64,000 bases of DNA from NCBI RefSeq assembly GCF_963675165.1, contig NC_087388.1:2830800-2894799 (forward strand), read 5' to 3'. Origin of the DNA: Halichondria panicea (lineage: Eukaryota > Porifera > Demospongiae > Suberitida > Halichondriidae). Both the position numbers and the translations under genes were made by a program. Each line of letters begins with the position of its first letter. Position 1 is the stretch's first letter. Under the pieces are notes generated by a model, which made no database searches, was not told the origin of the DNA, and was given only the letters and a program-made list of their open reading frames with translations. Below are positions 48,001 through 58,289 of this stretch, one piece after another.

Positions 48001-48875
48001 CTAGGATTAAAAGTTTGTGGGGATGTTTGGCGCAAAGTATTTGTTCATGCCCACTTGTTGACCACACCCCTAGTGTATCACCGTAGTTACACACCATAGA
48101 CAGTACATTCTATGTATCGTATATGCTTGATCAGAGGCCGTTCTTTATAAACTAAGGCCGCTTTCAAATAGAAACTTTGACTCGAGCGTTTCTGCAGCTT
48201 TTTAGTGCTTCACAAAGACTCAGAGTTCAAGTCTATGCTGGTGAAAATCACTTTTGATGACGAACTAAAGATTGTTGAATTAGCTGGAGCTAATGAACGC
48301 CTCTCTTGAATAGCCAACAAACACCAATTTGGGGAGGGGGAGGTTTACCCTTGCCCCCCCCCCCCCCCGACTAGATGAAACTCTGGTCAAGTGGTTCCTC
48401 CCTCCTCTGGGTTGTACGTGTACTATACGTATCAATCAACCATATCTACACACAGATATTGGATGTGGCAACAAGAAAACAACCTTTCCTACAATCAAAT
48501 GTCATCACTCAATACAAAGAGGTATGTCTATAATCTTCCCCACCCCATTACAGCTCCCTCTCCCCCCCCCCATAGGTTCAGATCCATGGTCCGCTGTGTC
48601 TCTCTGAGAACGTAGATTGTATAGTAGTCAACGATCGGCATGCGAGTGACTCGGCAACTAGAGGCCTTCTGGACACTTTTTTGGAGCAGAACAAGTGCAA
48701 TCTCCTGTGGATGGACTCAGTGGACTCTATTGGTTACCCCTCCTTCACCCCATCAAGTCACATCCCTTTGTCTATGCCCCCTGTCCCTATTGTACCCCCC
48801 ATAGCATGGGCCCCACCCACTGCACGACGTAGGAGACGACGACGCCGCCGCCACCATAGAGACAGTGGATGGTGA
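45027..48875 (+). CDS. FHA + four C2HC (UBZ4-like) fingers + DUF3626-like protein
   Basis: Nine exons join in phase to a 687-residue protein: 45027-45890, 45936-46028, 46076-46252, 46306-46457, 46584-46813, 46863-46918, 46974-47099, 48456-48521, 48576-48875. Residues ~5-110 are an FHA domain (GR at 19-20, S34-x2-H37, N60-G-T62), a phosphothreonine reader. Four CxxC...HxxxC fingers at 191-210, 220-239, 294-313 and 339-358 look like Rad18-type UBZ4 ubiquitin-binding fingers. From ~385 to ~620 the protein matches DUF3626 (ETQMAAVDYV, HYRNLFEV, WEDRIFNNLY, ERVKYGVLN, DPRGVQSC, YGDSFL, LRTTFASTDTS, QIHGPLCL). The C-terminus is Pro-rich with a nine-arginine run, probably a nuclear signal. A role in nuclear phospho/ubiquitin signalling is inference. 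DUF3626 has no established activity that I know of. Confidence 0.88.
47216..47409. mobile_element. ~190-bp MITE with long inverted arms (FHA-gene intron 7)
   Basis: Outer ends agcaactcaaaa and ttttgagttgct pair. The pairing continues through gaggtcatct/agatgacctc, agtagagat/atctctact and tagctggcc/ggccagcta, so almost the whole element folds into one imperfect hairpin. It is non-coding. Confidence 0.85.
48130..48310 (-). repeat. Dispersed repeat, copy 2 (FHA-gene intron 7)
   Basis: In reverse complement this segment matches the repeat at 33715-34060 in the same motif order (attagctccagctaatt, gtcatcaaaag, acttgaactctg, tgtgaagcacta, gagtcaaagttt). The rest of this 1.36-kb intron (47410-48129) has no feature I can support. 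Confidence 0.75.
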
Positions 48876-49967
48876 CAAGTTTACAAACATAATAATTTCA
48901 AAATTTGTTCATCATGTGTTTTCCTTTCATTAATACTTCAATTTTCCAATTTCATCAATCTCACGCTTGACTACATCTCACACTTGACCACATCTCTTTT
49001 CTGTATGTGTGCAAAACCAATAATTAACATTAATTTTCGTTATTGTTGTGAGGTATTGTCTAATGTGTACGTACCGTTCTGGGTTTCTGAAACAGCAGGG
49101 CCAGCAGCAAGTACCACATGTACATCAGTCGGCTCTATAGGGTCATAATTGCAGGTTGTGTGGATCTGTGCATGGGCCAAAGCCTGAGGGCCAGTGAGGG
49201 ATAGCAGGAACTATGAGTGGGAAAATAATGAGGGTGCATGTACGCTGTAACACTAGCTAGCTGGACCAAGAGGAAAGAAAAGGTGTCTCAATGAGCCATC
49301 GTCCTGTGCGGCTTTAATTTGAGCATGCACTCACGTCATGAGTAATCACGTAGCCTGCAACACGAGACATGACCTCACTTCACTCTAAAGTGACTTACAT
49401 GTAATTATCAAATGCACACACACTGTCGGTTATAGCGTCTGCTTCAGGAGCATGAATTTTCACACTGAAATAATTATGAGGGTCTAGGACATTCTAGACT
49501 AGTCCGCAATAGAAGAGGTAGAACCACATCACATTACATTTTACTGCAAGACCTCGATTTAATTAATTAAAGCGACAATTTCACTGATTACAAAGACAAA
49601 AGATGCTTATTCTTCTCCCTTTCGCTCTGAATTTTAGACATGGGAACAAGACTATAGGCTTAAGATGGACCACTAGATTCCATTGTGCAGCCACAATGCC
49701 GCATGCTGCTTGCATGTTGCATGCACAATAGCTAGCCTCTAAGTCTTCCCCAGGCCAATTTTTAAAGAAAAATCGGTCTAGGAACAAGGCTATAGCTACT
49801 TGCACACTTCCTGTCGTGAGATAATTATGAGTATAGTTTATAGTTATTATGTTCTAGTAACAAATGGGTTACTACAATAGGTAGGAAGCAAAATGGGTAT
49901 AAAATGTTGATAAAAGAGCAAATTCGGTCAAGGCTTTATGATCGATTATAGTCGCACTAATTGGAGG
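48876..49967. other. Intergenic, nothing recognised
   Basis: No open frame with protein-like composition, RNA gene or repeat could be supported here. It follows the stop of the FHA gene and should include that gene's 3' UTR. Confidence 0.6.
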
Positions 49968-50148
49968 TACAGTGGAACCTCTCTATAACGGACACTTTTG
50001 GGGAACAATGTTTTGGCCTTTATATAGAGGTGGCATTTGTTGAGAGGTTGTTTTGTATACAAACTGTTCATTTGGGACCTGGGTGCCTGGCCGTTATATA
50101 GCAACTGGCCTTTATTCGGAGGTGGTTGTTTACAGAGGTTCCACTGTA
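49968..50148. mobile_element. 181-bp MITE with TACAGTGGAACCTCT termini
   Basis: The first 15 bases and the last 15 (AGAGGTTCCACTGTA) are perfect inverted repeats. The outer TA on both sides fits a TA target duplication with CAGTGGAACC ends, as in Tc1/mariner-derived MITEs. The interior contains further cross-pairing (gcctttatatagagg, gcctttattcggagg) and no coding frame. Confidence 0.9.
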
Positions 50149-50202
50149 GCTCTACTTGGTTTACTAGCCTCAATTTCAGGGTGCTTAAAAAACCGTACCA
50201 TA

Positions 50203-50414
50203 TACCGTATAGCGCGAAATTTTCGAGGGGCTTAATTTTCGCGGATTAATTAAGTCCACGAAAATTGTTAAATTACCTGCTAGATCTATAACGTGCAAAA
50301 ATTTAAGGTGTGGCTTCCGGTAAGCCGTCATTCCGCGAACATTGTGCAACGAAATAGCTTTTAGAGGCCAATCCACGAAATATAAGTGCCTCGAATATTT
50401 CGCGCTATATGGTA
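50203..50414. mobile_element. 212-bp MITE with TACCGTATAGCGCGAAAT termini
   Basis: The left end taccgtatagcgcgaaat and the right end atttcgcgctatatggta form inverted repeats with one or two mismatches. The terminal TACCGTAT matches the MITE in CNOT1 intron 17. A partly similar, poorly conserved fragment (cgaaaattaagcgcctcgaa) lies downstream at about 50568-50600. The remainder of 50415-51251 shows no gene. Confidence 0.85.
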
Positions 50415-51251
50415 ATTGGTATATAGCACACTTTTTGAGCCATGAAAGTGCGGCTGCCTCTAAATAAAACAATACATTTTACACTATACTAGAATGGCAA
50501 TGCATGTTGCGTCCACCGTTAGCTATGTTCGTGGAACAATAATTAAATTTTGTGGAGGATAAAAAACTGCGAAAATTAAGCGCCTCGAAAATTGAGCGTT
50601 GTATAGTATTCAACACATTGCAGCTGTCGCCACTTTTAGAGGTCAGAAAATGTCTAAGCTTGAGGGTGTCACATATTTCGAGGGTCACCTTAAATTTCAT
50701 GCTTACAGAACAGAATGTCATCCCGTCAGACCATTGATTGGTTTTGGCTAAGTTATTTTGTGTGTATAGGTTGTGCGTACGTCTTCCACTGACAAAATGA
50801 CCTTCTGTTCTTTGTCATAATTAATAAGAAAAAATATGGGAGAATTTGGAGGAACAAAAAAAAGATTAGTTGTTTCTGTTCCTCAATTCTTCCCGTATTT
50901 TGTCTTCTTGACCTTGTGACAAAGAAAAAGAAAAAGAAAAAGAAGAGCCTGCGAAGGAGGCTACGAGATAGATCCTGGTTGGATTCCTTTAAATTGCAAT
51001 TCCCATGAAATTCCCAAATGCATGTTTGGACTATACCTAGAACGTAGCTGCTAAACTATGTCAGCAAGTGCAATAAAATAGCTTCTCATTTCATGCTACA
51101 CACGTATCATTATGATGATGGTACTAGTTACGATGGTACACATGATTTATAGGAGATGCTTATGTCCAAATATAAGTACATATAATACACATGCATGTAT
51201 AATAGTATAGTGGATAATTTTCTGTACATCAAAAGTGTTTGTGGAATACAT

Positions 51252-54200
51252 TCACATGTTTTGATAGTGCATACGTCCACTGCCAAGAAGTGGCTCACGG
51301 TAATACTCATCGTCATGGTTCACCGCTATAGCTACAAACTGTCTGATTCTTGCCTGACCATCCTTTCTTTTGCGCCACCATTTCTTCGCTTGCCAAACAC
51401 TATGTGCAAATACAATCGCACCAAACTGAATGAAGGCTACGCCCAATGAAACCGTGACTACAGTTGCTTCGGTGTCCTGGTCAACGTAAATAATGCTTAT
51501 AAGCAAAATGGACGCATTGAGAAGAAATGACTTTTCAAGAAGGGACACATACCACTCCTTGTACATGTTTGTGTGTAGAATTAATATGGAGGTAGTGATA
51601 GAAGCAACCAAAACACTTGTTCTGGAATTAGTGGTAGCGCATGTCACAGTAATAACTGCTCGTGCTAGTAATAAAATGCCAGTCCAATAATGGAACTTGT
51701 CTTTGAGTGGTCCAGTGTAAGCATCGAATAATGGCTTCCATTTGTTGATCCATCGGAATGGCCGGTAGTGATCTACCTTTCTCAGTGGTTGAATGAACAA
51801 TAGGGTGATCATAAATGGAGCCCACAGAAGAGCCAGGACCAGCAGAGCCACAGCAAAAAGGATTGACTGAGCGGAATCAAGATAGCTAACGGTACCATCC
51901 TCTGTCCACACTACAATATAGCCACCAGGATAGTATAGGAAGGTGAAACTAACAGCTGTGATAATAGTTTGCAATATTTTGGAGAATGATAAAAGAAAGA
52001 GAGTTGCTAGTAAATGAATGGTGCTGTTTCCAAAATATCTCGATACTCTGAATGACAAGTGAGATGCAACAATTATCCCTCCAGCAATTGTCCATATGTA
52101 CAGAGGGAACACAAACTGTAACCATGTTTTCCAGTAAGCATCTAAACCATCAAATAAACAGGTGGTAATCCCCAAGTCTAGATTGAGCCAAGCTATAAAA
52201 ACTTTGAGAAATTGTCCAATGCCACTTGGAGATTTGTCAACTGGCGCTATCATATTTTGATGGGCCCAGATGATATTTGCATAAAAGACAAGTCCATTAA
52301 CGGTTCCAATGGCAACAGTTAATTCTAAAATCTTTATAATAAGCACTAATGCAATTCCTGCGAAACTGAATGCGAATAACAATGCTAGATAGTTATTCGA
52401 ACAGTATTGGCATACTGTGCTACCAAGTACTCGACTAAAATTTGCCATACAAGTTCCACATAAAATCCCCGACCGCCCGTTATCACACTGTACATCAGGA
52501 TTATCAAGATCGACTGGAATCCTTGTTTGCCTGCAGTAATTTGGAGGACAATGCTGAGTGATTAGCGTACATTTTGTTGTATTATGTTCAAACGTTCCTA
52601 TCCACTGTGAACCAACACGGTATATTTCCTTTGAATGATTTTGAATTGAACAATGCACAATTTTATTATCGCTAAAAAATTGTGTACAATCACATGAAGA
52701 TGGCGTTCCAATCAGGGCAAAACCTATAGGACATTGAAGGAAAGAAAAGGATATAACAACATCAGTCGTCAACAAAGTTTGTGGGATATATCCACTTGCA
52801 TTGTATACGTCGATATTATTCTGTATTGCATCTAGATCTAGAGATGGGTAATACGTATTATAGCGTTCCTCTTCGGCTTTTAAAATTATAACAGGACGTG
52901 GATTGTCTAGGTTATGTAATGGTTGATATGCAGTATATGTTATTTCTGTGCAGTTTGGGTGTTTATTCAATTGTGATGTTTCATGCGATCCTAAAACGAT
53001 ATCCTCAGATCCAGCACTAGCCAACACCACTGATGACAAAGCACCAAATTCAAATCCAACAACGGTAACCGATAGCTTCAATTCCTCACCAGGGTAAAGG
53101 TCCTTTGTCGTATGATCAATGTATTTCAAACTAGCACACTCTGGTTCACCTTTGAGATTGCATAAACAAACTCGCTTTGGGGAAGATGAAATACGGGAAA
53201 GATGGGACGACTGATCAAAACTGAATAATTGCTGGCTAGCATTGATTGATGGTGTTGGAGTCCTGTTTTGAGGTCTATCTATGATACAGGTGTCATGTAC
53301 AGCAGCCCCATAAATATGATCACCTCCCCTTGCTGCTTTGTTGTACAAAAATATGAGCTCAATATTCAGTTTCTGTATGTCATCAACTGTAGGGACCTGG
53401 TAGAAGCATTCTGCTGGTTCTATGGGCAAGTCTAATGGTTCAATGTACATAGCACCACCTACATCTGAGGCAAAATTATTATTAAATAATGTTGTGCTGT
53501 TGTTAACGAAACATAGCTGAGCATTAATCAATGACAAAGCTCCACCTTGATATCCAGTGTTGTTAGCGAAAATGTTCTGTCCAATAGATACAGCGTACCG
53601 TATGTTTGTTTAAAAGCTGTTCCAGGATTGCCTAAAAAAGTGCAATTATTGATGATCGTTTCAATTAACCCTTTTGTACTTGTACCTAAGCCTAAACCAA
53701 CACCATTGTTGGTAAAAGTCGAGCCAGTAAACGATACGGAAGAAATACTTTGGCTTTCCCTGTCTTGAAATGAACATGTCCTAATAATATTATTATGAAG
53801 GGTAGATAATGATCGTCCATCTGTGACTACATGTACAGCACCAATTCCATTGTTTGACAAGTGGCAATTATCAAATACAAGGCTGAAATTGCTTCCGAGG
53901 GCGCTTATCTCGAATCCAACTAGATTGTGAGAAATGTTGGTGCTTTTTAAATGGGCCTGTAGGAATGAGTCTGAATCCAAACGTATTGAAATACCTGTAT
54001 CGCTATAGTATGAAATATCACAGTCATAGACATTCAGGTTAACGTAACTCCCCTTCAGAAAAACAGACACTCCAATACCAATCATGGTAATCCCAATCGG
54101 TACAGTATTGTCTTCTAATAGAATGGAACAATTTAGTAGATGTTGCACTCGAATAGATATAGAGTGTAATGTACAACCTGTGATGCTTATAGAAGGGGCT

Positions 54201-54778
54201 GTCGGTACTGGCTCCCTCTGTTTTATGAAAGCAGTGGTAATCATTTCAATTTTGAGTGGATTTTCTTCGAACAATGACTCTTTTAAGCTTATGTAGCGAA
54301 CACCAGACAATAGAGCTCTCGAATTTAAAGCAATGTTAAGCCCAACTAGTGTTTCTCCACCGATTACTTGAAAACATGTTGTGTTTTCTAGTTCTTCTTC
54401 ACAGGTGATTAAAATATTTGTCATGCGTATACTCGTTACATTATTAAATAGAAAGCCACGTTGCTGAGTTGTGCATATCGATGCAGTATCAAAAATATAC
54501 ATTGTTCTCATAACAAATTTAACCTTTTCAGTGATTGTGAAGTCATGGGTGTTCAAATAGTAATCAGCTACTCCATTAAGGAACACTAGAGACACTTCAC
54601 TCTCATTTCCAAAATACTTATCAGAATAGACAGCATATTCATCAAGTGTTTGACATGGCTTATCTGTTGGGCAAGCTGGGTTAGGGGGATGTGATGGGGT
54701 CACATAGAACTCATTGGAGAAGACAGGTACACCAAGACACAGCAACATCCAGAACAACATAGCAAATCGAAGTAACAT
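51252..54778 (-). pseudogene. Beta-helix ectodomain + multi-TM receptor-like protein, one frame break
   Basis: Two open frames on the same strand, 54778-53528 (416 codons) and about 53580-51252 (~770 codons), make one protein of about 1,170 residues if a single-base shift near 53580 is allowed. The N-terminus has a signal peptide (LLRFAMLFWMLLCLGVPVFS). The ectodomain has N-rich repeats typical of a right-handed beta-helix, then a Cys-rich segment (CPPNYC, CDNGRSGILCGTC, CQYCSNNYLALL). About seven hydrophobic segments follow (residues ~360 onward of the second frame), with VNGLVFYANIIWAHQN and LDLGITTCLFDGLDAYWKTWLQFVFPLYIW as landmarks. This architecture is common in sponge and cnidarian genomes but uncharacterised. 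The TTG codon at 53537 is not a real start. The break may be a mutation or an assembly error, so the gene could be intact. Confidence 0.8.
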
Positions 54779-55440
54779 TGTGTCCTACAGTAAAACAGGC
54801 TCATGTGAAGACATTATCATATAATTACCGGTATGATAATCATGTAATGTACAAAGTATCAAAGTATGTAAGATAGCTACTCTATAATTATAATAGAGAA
54901 TACTAGGAGCTTACACACGAACTCAAGATGATGTACAACAACACCATTCAAGTCACTGTCTGTGCCACAATATCCTTACACGACTAGCTTTCTATAGCTA
55001 GGTCACTCACTATAAAAGGTAAGAACTCCAACAACCTTTCCCACAAGTATACACCTGTCTCCCCACAATTGAATAGAGTCTAGCATGTACATGCTTGTAT
55101 ATGCATAGAAACTTTATTTTCACCATGCATCCACAAAGTGATACGGGAGATACAAGATTTACAAGGCTGAGGCGACCAATTTTCAAAAAAAAATTGCCAA
55201 GCCATAATCGAGGTTCTACTGTACTAGTGATGACGCAGTGCCAGGCAAATGCTGTTACTATACCACTCTTAACTCAGTCAGCAACCTCTCTATAATTATA
55301 ACGACACTCTTCACGGCAATTTCACGGAAATTAATATCAGTGCTGTCTAAAAGGTGCGGAGCAAGTTAAATGTCCTCAAGGCATATAACAGAGTTATAGT
55401 AAAATTATAGTCAGAGCAAGAAAATAGAGAATTACAATTT

Positions 55441-55454
55441 GGGGGGGGGGGGGG
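55441..55454. repeat. G14 homopolymer
   Basis: A run of fourteen G residues abuts the left end of a palindromic element. Similar long G or C runs occur elsewhere in the window. Confidence 0.95.
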
Positions 55455-55458
55455 ATAC

Positions 55459-55677
55459 ATTTAAACATTTAATAGTCAGTCCAGTAACTGGAGAAGACGC
55501 ACAGTGTAGGCCTGTTCTCTGGATAATTTATAACAGGCATCCCCCGGCCTGCATAAACTACAATACACATGTATATTCATGCAGGCTACTCCTCTTGATC
55601 TTGCAATGGCCTCCTCCAGAGGAAATACCTCCATTGTGCGTCTTCTCCAGTTCCTGAACTGACTAAACCTTTAATTG
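55459..55677. mobile_element. ~220-bp MITE with CTGGAGAAGACGCACA arms
   Basis: The left arm (about 55459-55505, including aactggagaagacgcaca) is repeated inverted at 55632-55677 (tgtgcgtcttctccagtt) with a few mismatches nearer the ends. The interior has no coding frame. The preceding 54779-55440 contains no gene that I can support and should hold the promoter of the receptor-like gene. Confidence 0.8.
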
Positions 55678-55790
55678 GAGAATAAACAACACCTTCACAA
55701 TTTCTAGGGCAGAGTAAAAACTCTCATGCACCAGCATTTCACATGCAAAGCTCTTGGTGGGTGTGGTTTCCTGGCATTGACACGCAAATA

Positions 55791-55949
55791 ATAAGTATAG
55801 GATATACCACACCTAGGAGGAGGATATGCACCCATATATCCTCCGCTACTGTGGTTACTCCGAGGCGGAGCCGATGGGTATGTAACCATGGTAGCGGAGG
55901 ATATATAGGGTGCATATCCTCCGAGTATGTGTGGCATATCTGACTTATA
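55791..55949. mobile_element. ~159-bp hairpin element
   Basis: Arms beginning ataagtataggatatacca and ending in its near complement (gtggcatatctgacttat) pair through gaggatatgcaccc/gggtgcatatcctc and atatcctccgctac/gtagcggaggatat, leaving a short loop around ggcggagcc. Nearly the whole element is self-complementary. Confidence 0.88.
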
Positions 55950-55967
55950 CCACGTGACCGCAGCACT

Positions 55968-55976
55968 ATAAAAGGA
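55968..55976 (+). promoter_or_regulatory. TATA box candidate before a 43-codon frame
   Basis: The sequence tataaaagg, with an upstream cacgtgac at about 55950, forms a good core promoter. The first ATG downstream at 56033 opens the 43-codon frame described next. Confidence 0.45.
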
Positions 55977-56032
55977 TCTCCCCCTAGCAACAATTCAATC
56001 CACGATGCAGACTGCAAAAAAATAACAAGACT

Positions 56033-56164
56033 ATGCCGGATTTTGCAGCCGTCAAAGAGCTAGTTGAGCAACATGTTGACTCGTACAGATGCTCAAGAGC
56101 TTCCTTGGTCCAAGCGTTGACCATTCGACGTCCCCTACTGGAGTTGCAAGCTCTTCTTGGATAA
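56033..56164 (+). CDS. Short open frame, 43 residues, uncertain
   Basis: The frame begins MPDFAAVKELVEQHVDSY and ends LLELQALLG. The opening vaguely resembles the helix near the N-terminus of RNA polymerase I second-largest subunits (ELxxxHVxSF), so it could be a fragment. It may also be a chance frame. It is listed because it sits 57 bp downstream of a TATA-like sequence. The flanking DNA, 56165-57185, contains no other supported feature. Confidence 0.25.
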   Translation: MPDFAAVKELVEQHVDSYRCSRASLVQALTIRRPLLELQALLG

Positions 56165-57185
56165 AATGTATCTAAACCGTGCCCATGGACCCATGGAAGC
56201 TTAGCCATCTTGTTGGAGAGCACCTTCTGTGTTTCTGCCGTCGCTTTGAGTCTTAGTACTGTCAAGCATGGCTCTTTTCTCTTTGCTTACTTTCTTGAAC
56301 AAAAACTAAAAAACAACTTGAAAAACTGTGCATGCCTGGGGCTGTATGCTAATATTCTATATATCCTACAGCTGTTGACCAATGAGATCAATTAGTGGGT
56401 GACGTAAGTGTGGTATACTTATTTTTTGAGGGCTCTCGAGCTAAACAAGGAACATTTCACCCGAAGGAGGGTGAACATTTTTTGTGTAGACAGGTATATA
56501 TGTCATTGTGTATACATGGAGTTATATAAATATATGGAGTAAACACAAGGGAGCTTTACAGTGAGTACGTTGTAGATAATTGCTCTCTATCCGTTGCAGA
56601 GAGGTTCCATGAGGGTCCTTATCAAATAATCATGCATTACACTGTATAACTAGATCACTAAAGTGCTAAACTCTCGGCTGGTTAATTAAGTTTCACAACC
56701 AGATTGTTGTACAAATTATTCACAATAGGTGAAAATCTGAACGTGGAAACCAATAGCAGCAACTCAAGGCTTTGAAATGGCAGTGGTGTATGGTCACTTG
56801 GTCAGACACAATCGTCCGTTGAAGATGAAGAAGAATTAGACGAACTTCCACCAAAATAATGTTCTTTAGGCAACACAACCACAAAGTCCTCTTACACTGA
56901 GACAATCGACACGTACTGTGAGTGTACCCACAGAGATATGGACAATATGTATACCTTAGATCTCTTAGAGTTGTTAATCAAATTTATGATTAATTTTGTA
57001 TCTCTTATGGTATAGTGTATAGGTTAACTTTCAACATGCACATGAGATATTATTATGATAACCTCTTGATAAGAAATCGATATTGAAATGTACACAACAA
57101 AAGGTGCATGCATGGATTTCACCACTGAATGTGTGAATTAAAGCACAGACACATAGTCAGTGTATATCTTTAATACTAGTAAGTA

Positions 57186-57325
57186 TTAGTTATTGCCCAG
57201 CCAGAGTGCAACATGCCATATATTGCACTGGAGCAATATAATGCCCGAGGGCCGCAGGCCCCGAGGGCATTATGTCATCCAGTGCAATATATGGCATGTT
57301 GCACGAGGGCGCCTGCAATAACTAA
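57186..57325. mobile_element. 140-bp palindromic element, GGGCCGCAGGCCC-type core
   Basis: The outer arms (tagttattgcccagcc; gcctgcaataacta) and the inner arms (tgcaacatgccatatattgc and its complement) pair around the centre gcccgagggccgcaggccccgagggc. The whole element is one long hairpin. It shares arm sequence with 57587-57654 and its GC-rich centre with 57943-58090. Confidence 0.88.
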
Positions 57326-57586
57326 CTTGTTGCCCAATGACGTTAAACTCGTCTGACTGGTCATATAAATCGTAATAAAAGACATGTGTTTTGAAGGAAT
57401 TTAGTGTATTCATTAGTTTTGCTGAATTCCATAGTAAATTTTTAGGTTTTTTTCCCACTAGTAGTTGTAAAAGTAGTAGCCTATAAAAGGGAGCAACTGA
57501 GTATTGGGTGGGATGGTGGGGCATATGTCCCAAATGGATATCTCTTAAAGAAATCTACTGCATCTACACACAGTGCAAGTGCATAT

Positions 57587-57654
57587 AATCCAGTGCAATA
57601 TATGGTAGCCATGGCAGTGATGCAACATGCCATAATTATACTGAGCACTGGATT
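57587..57654. repeat. Degenerate copy of the palindromic family
   Basis: It starts aatccagtgcaatatatgg and ends gagcactggatt, with gcaacatgccat inside. These strings match the arms of the element at 57186-57325, but the GC-rich centre is missing. Confidence 0.7.
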
Positions 57655-57942
57655 GCTTTGATCTGGGCAACAAGCCATTTTGTTGCATTTTGAGTGGGCA
57701 GATCAAAGGAAATACTGTGCCAATATCTGCCATATAGCACAGGTCAAGCCTTGAACTGTGCCACTATCTAGATACCGGTCCCTTTTATAGTGTAACACTG
57801 TTAAACAGATTCAGTGGTAGGCAGAAAACGTTTTTCATGCGTCTGGTGCATTCCACAGCCACCACAAGTAGTTGAAACTAGTTGTCCTATAAAAGGAGTG
57901 ATGTGTACACGGAAAGGAATGCACAAGGAATGCAACAAATCA

Positions 57943-58090
57943 GTTGTTACACAGCTCACTCGTGCTGCGCTGCGCACATTGGATATAATTATTGGCTCAG
58001 TAGTGCCTTTTCCCTCGAGGGCCGCAGGCCCTCGGGCCTAATCACTACTGAGCCAATATATCCCATGTGGCACTGTGCATGTGTCACAAC
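57943..58090. mobile_element. ~148-bp palindromic element, second member
   Basis: The arms ggatataattattggctcag and ctgagccaatatatcc pair around the core ccctcgagggccgcaggccctcggg. The outer arms (gttgttacacag; tgtgtcacaac) also pair. The core is shared with the element at 57186-57325 but the arms differ. Confidence 0.85.
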
Positions 58091-58128
58091 TATAACATAG
58101 CACCTGTAAACTACACATAATAATTGTA

Positions 58129-58206
58129 AGCACCTAACTGCATGTAAACTAGATTACAAGAACATTCTGTTTCTACTCTAATGTTGTCAATTGTTAGGTG
58201 ACAAGT
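58129..58206. repeat. Direct repeat copy 1, downstream of transporter gene
   Basis: This 78-bp segment is nearly identical to 58220-58289. It carries an extra 8 nt (catgtaaa region) and a single change (caattgttagg against cgattgttagg). Because copy 2 includes the final codons of the transporter, this is a tandem duplication of the gene's 3' end. Confidence 0.92.
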
Positions 58207-58219
58207 CTAAGTCATAAAA

Positions 58220-58289
58220 AGCACCTAACTGCTAGATTACAAGAACATTCTGTTTCTACTCTAATGTTGTCGATTGTTAGGTGACAAGT
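58220..58289. repeat. Direct repeat copy 2, overlapping the transporter stop
   Basis: This is the second copy of the repeat at 58129-58206. Bases 58261-58289 encode the last residues of the transporter (SPNNRQH and stop) on the minus strand. Confidence 0.92.

Noticed and set aside
53528-53537. Separate gene starting at 53537
   Set aside because: The start would be TTG and the frame continues the beta-helix domain of the upstream frame; it is a frame break, not a second gene.
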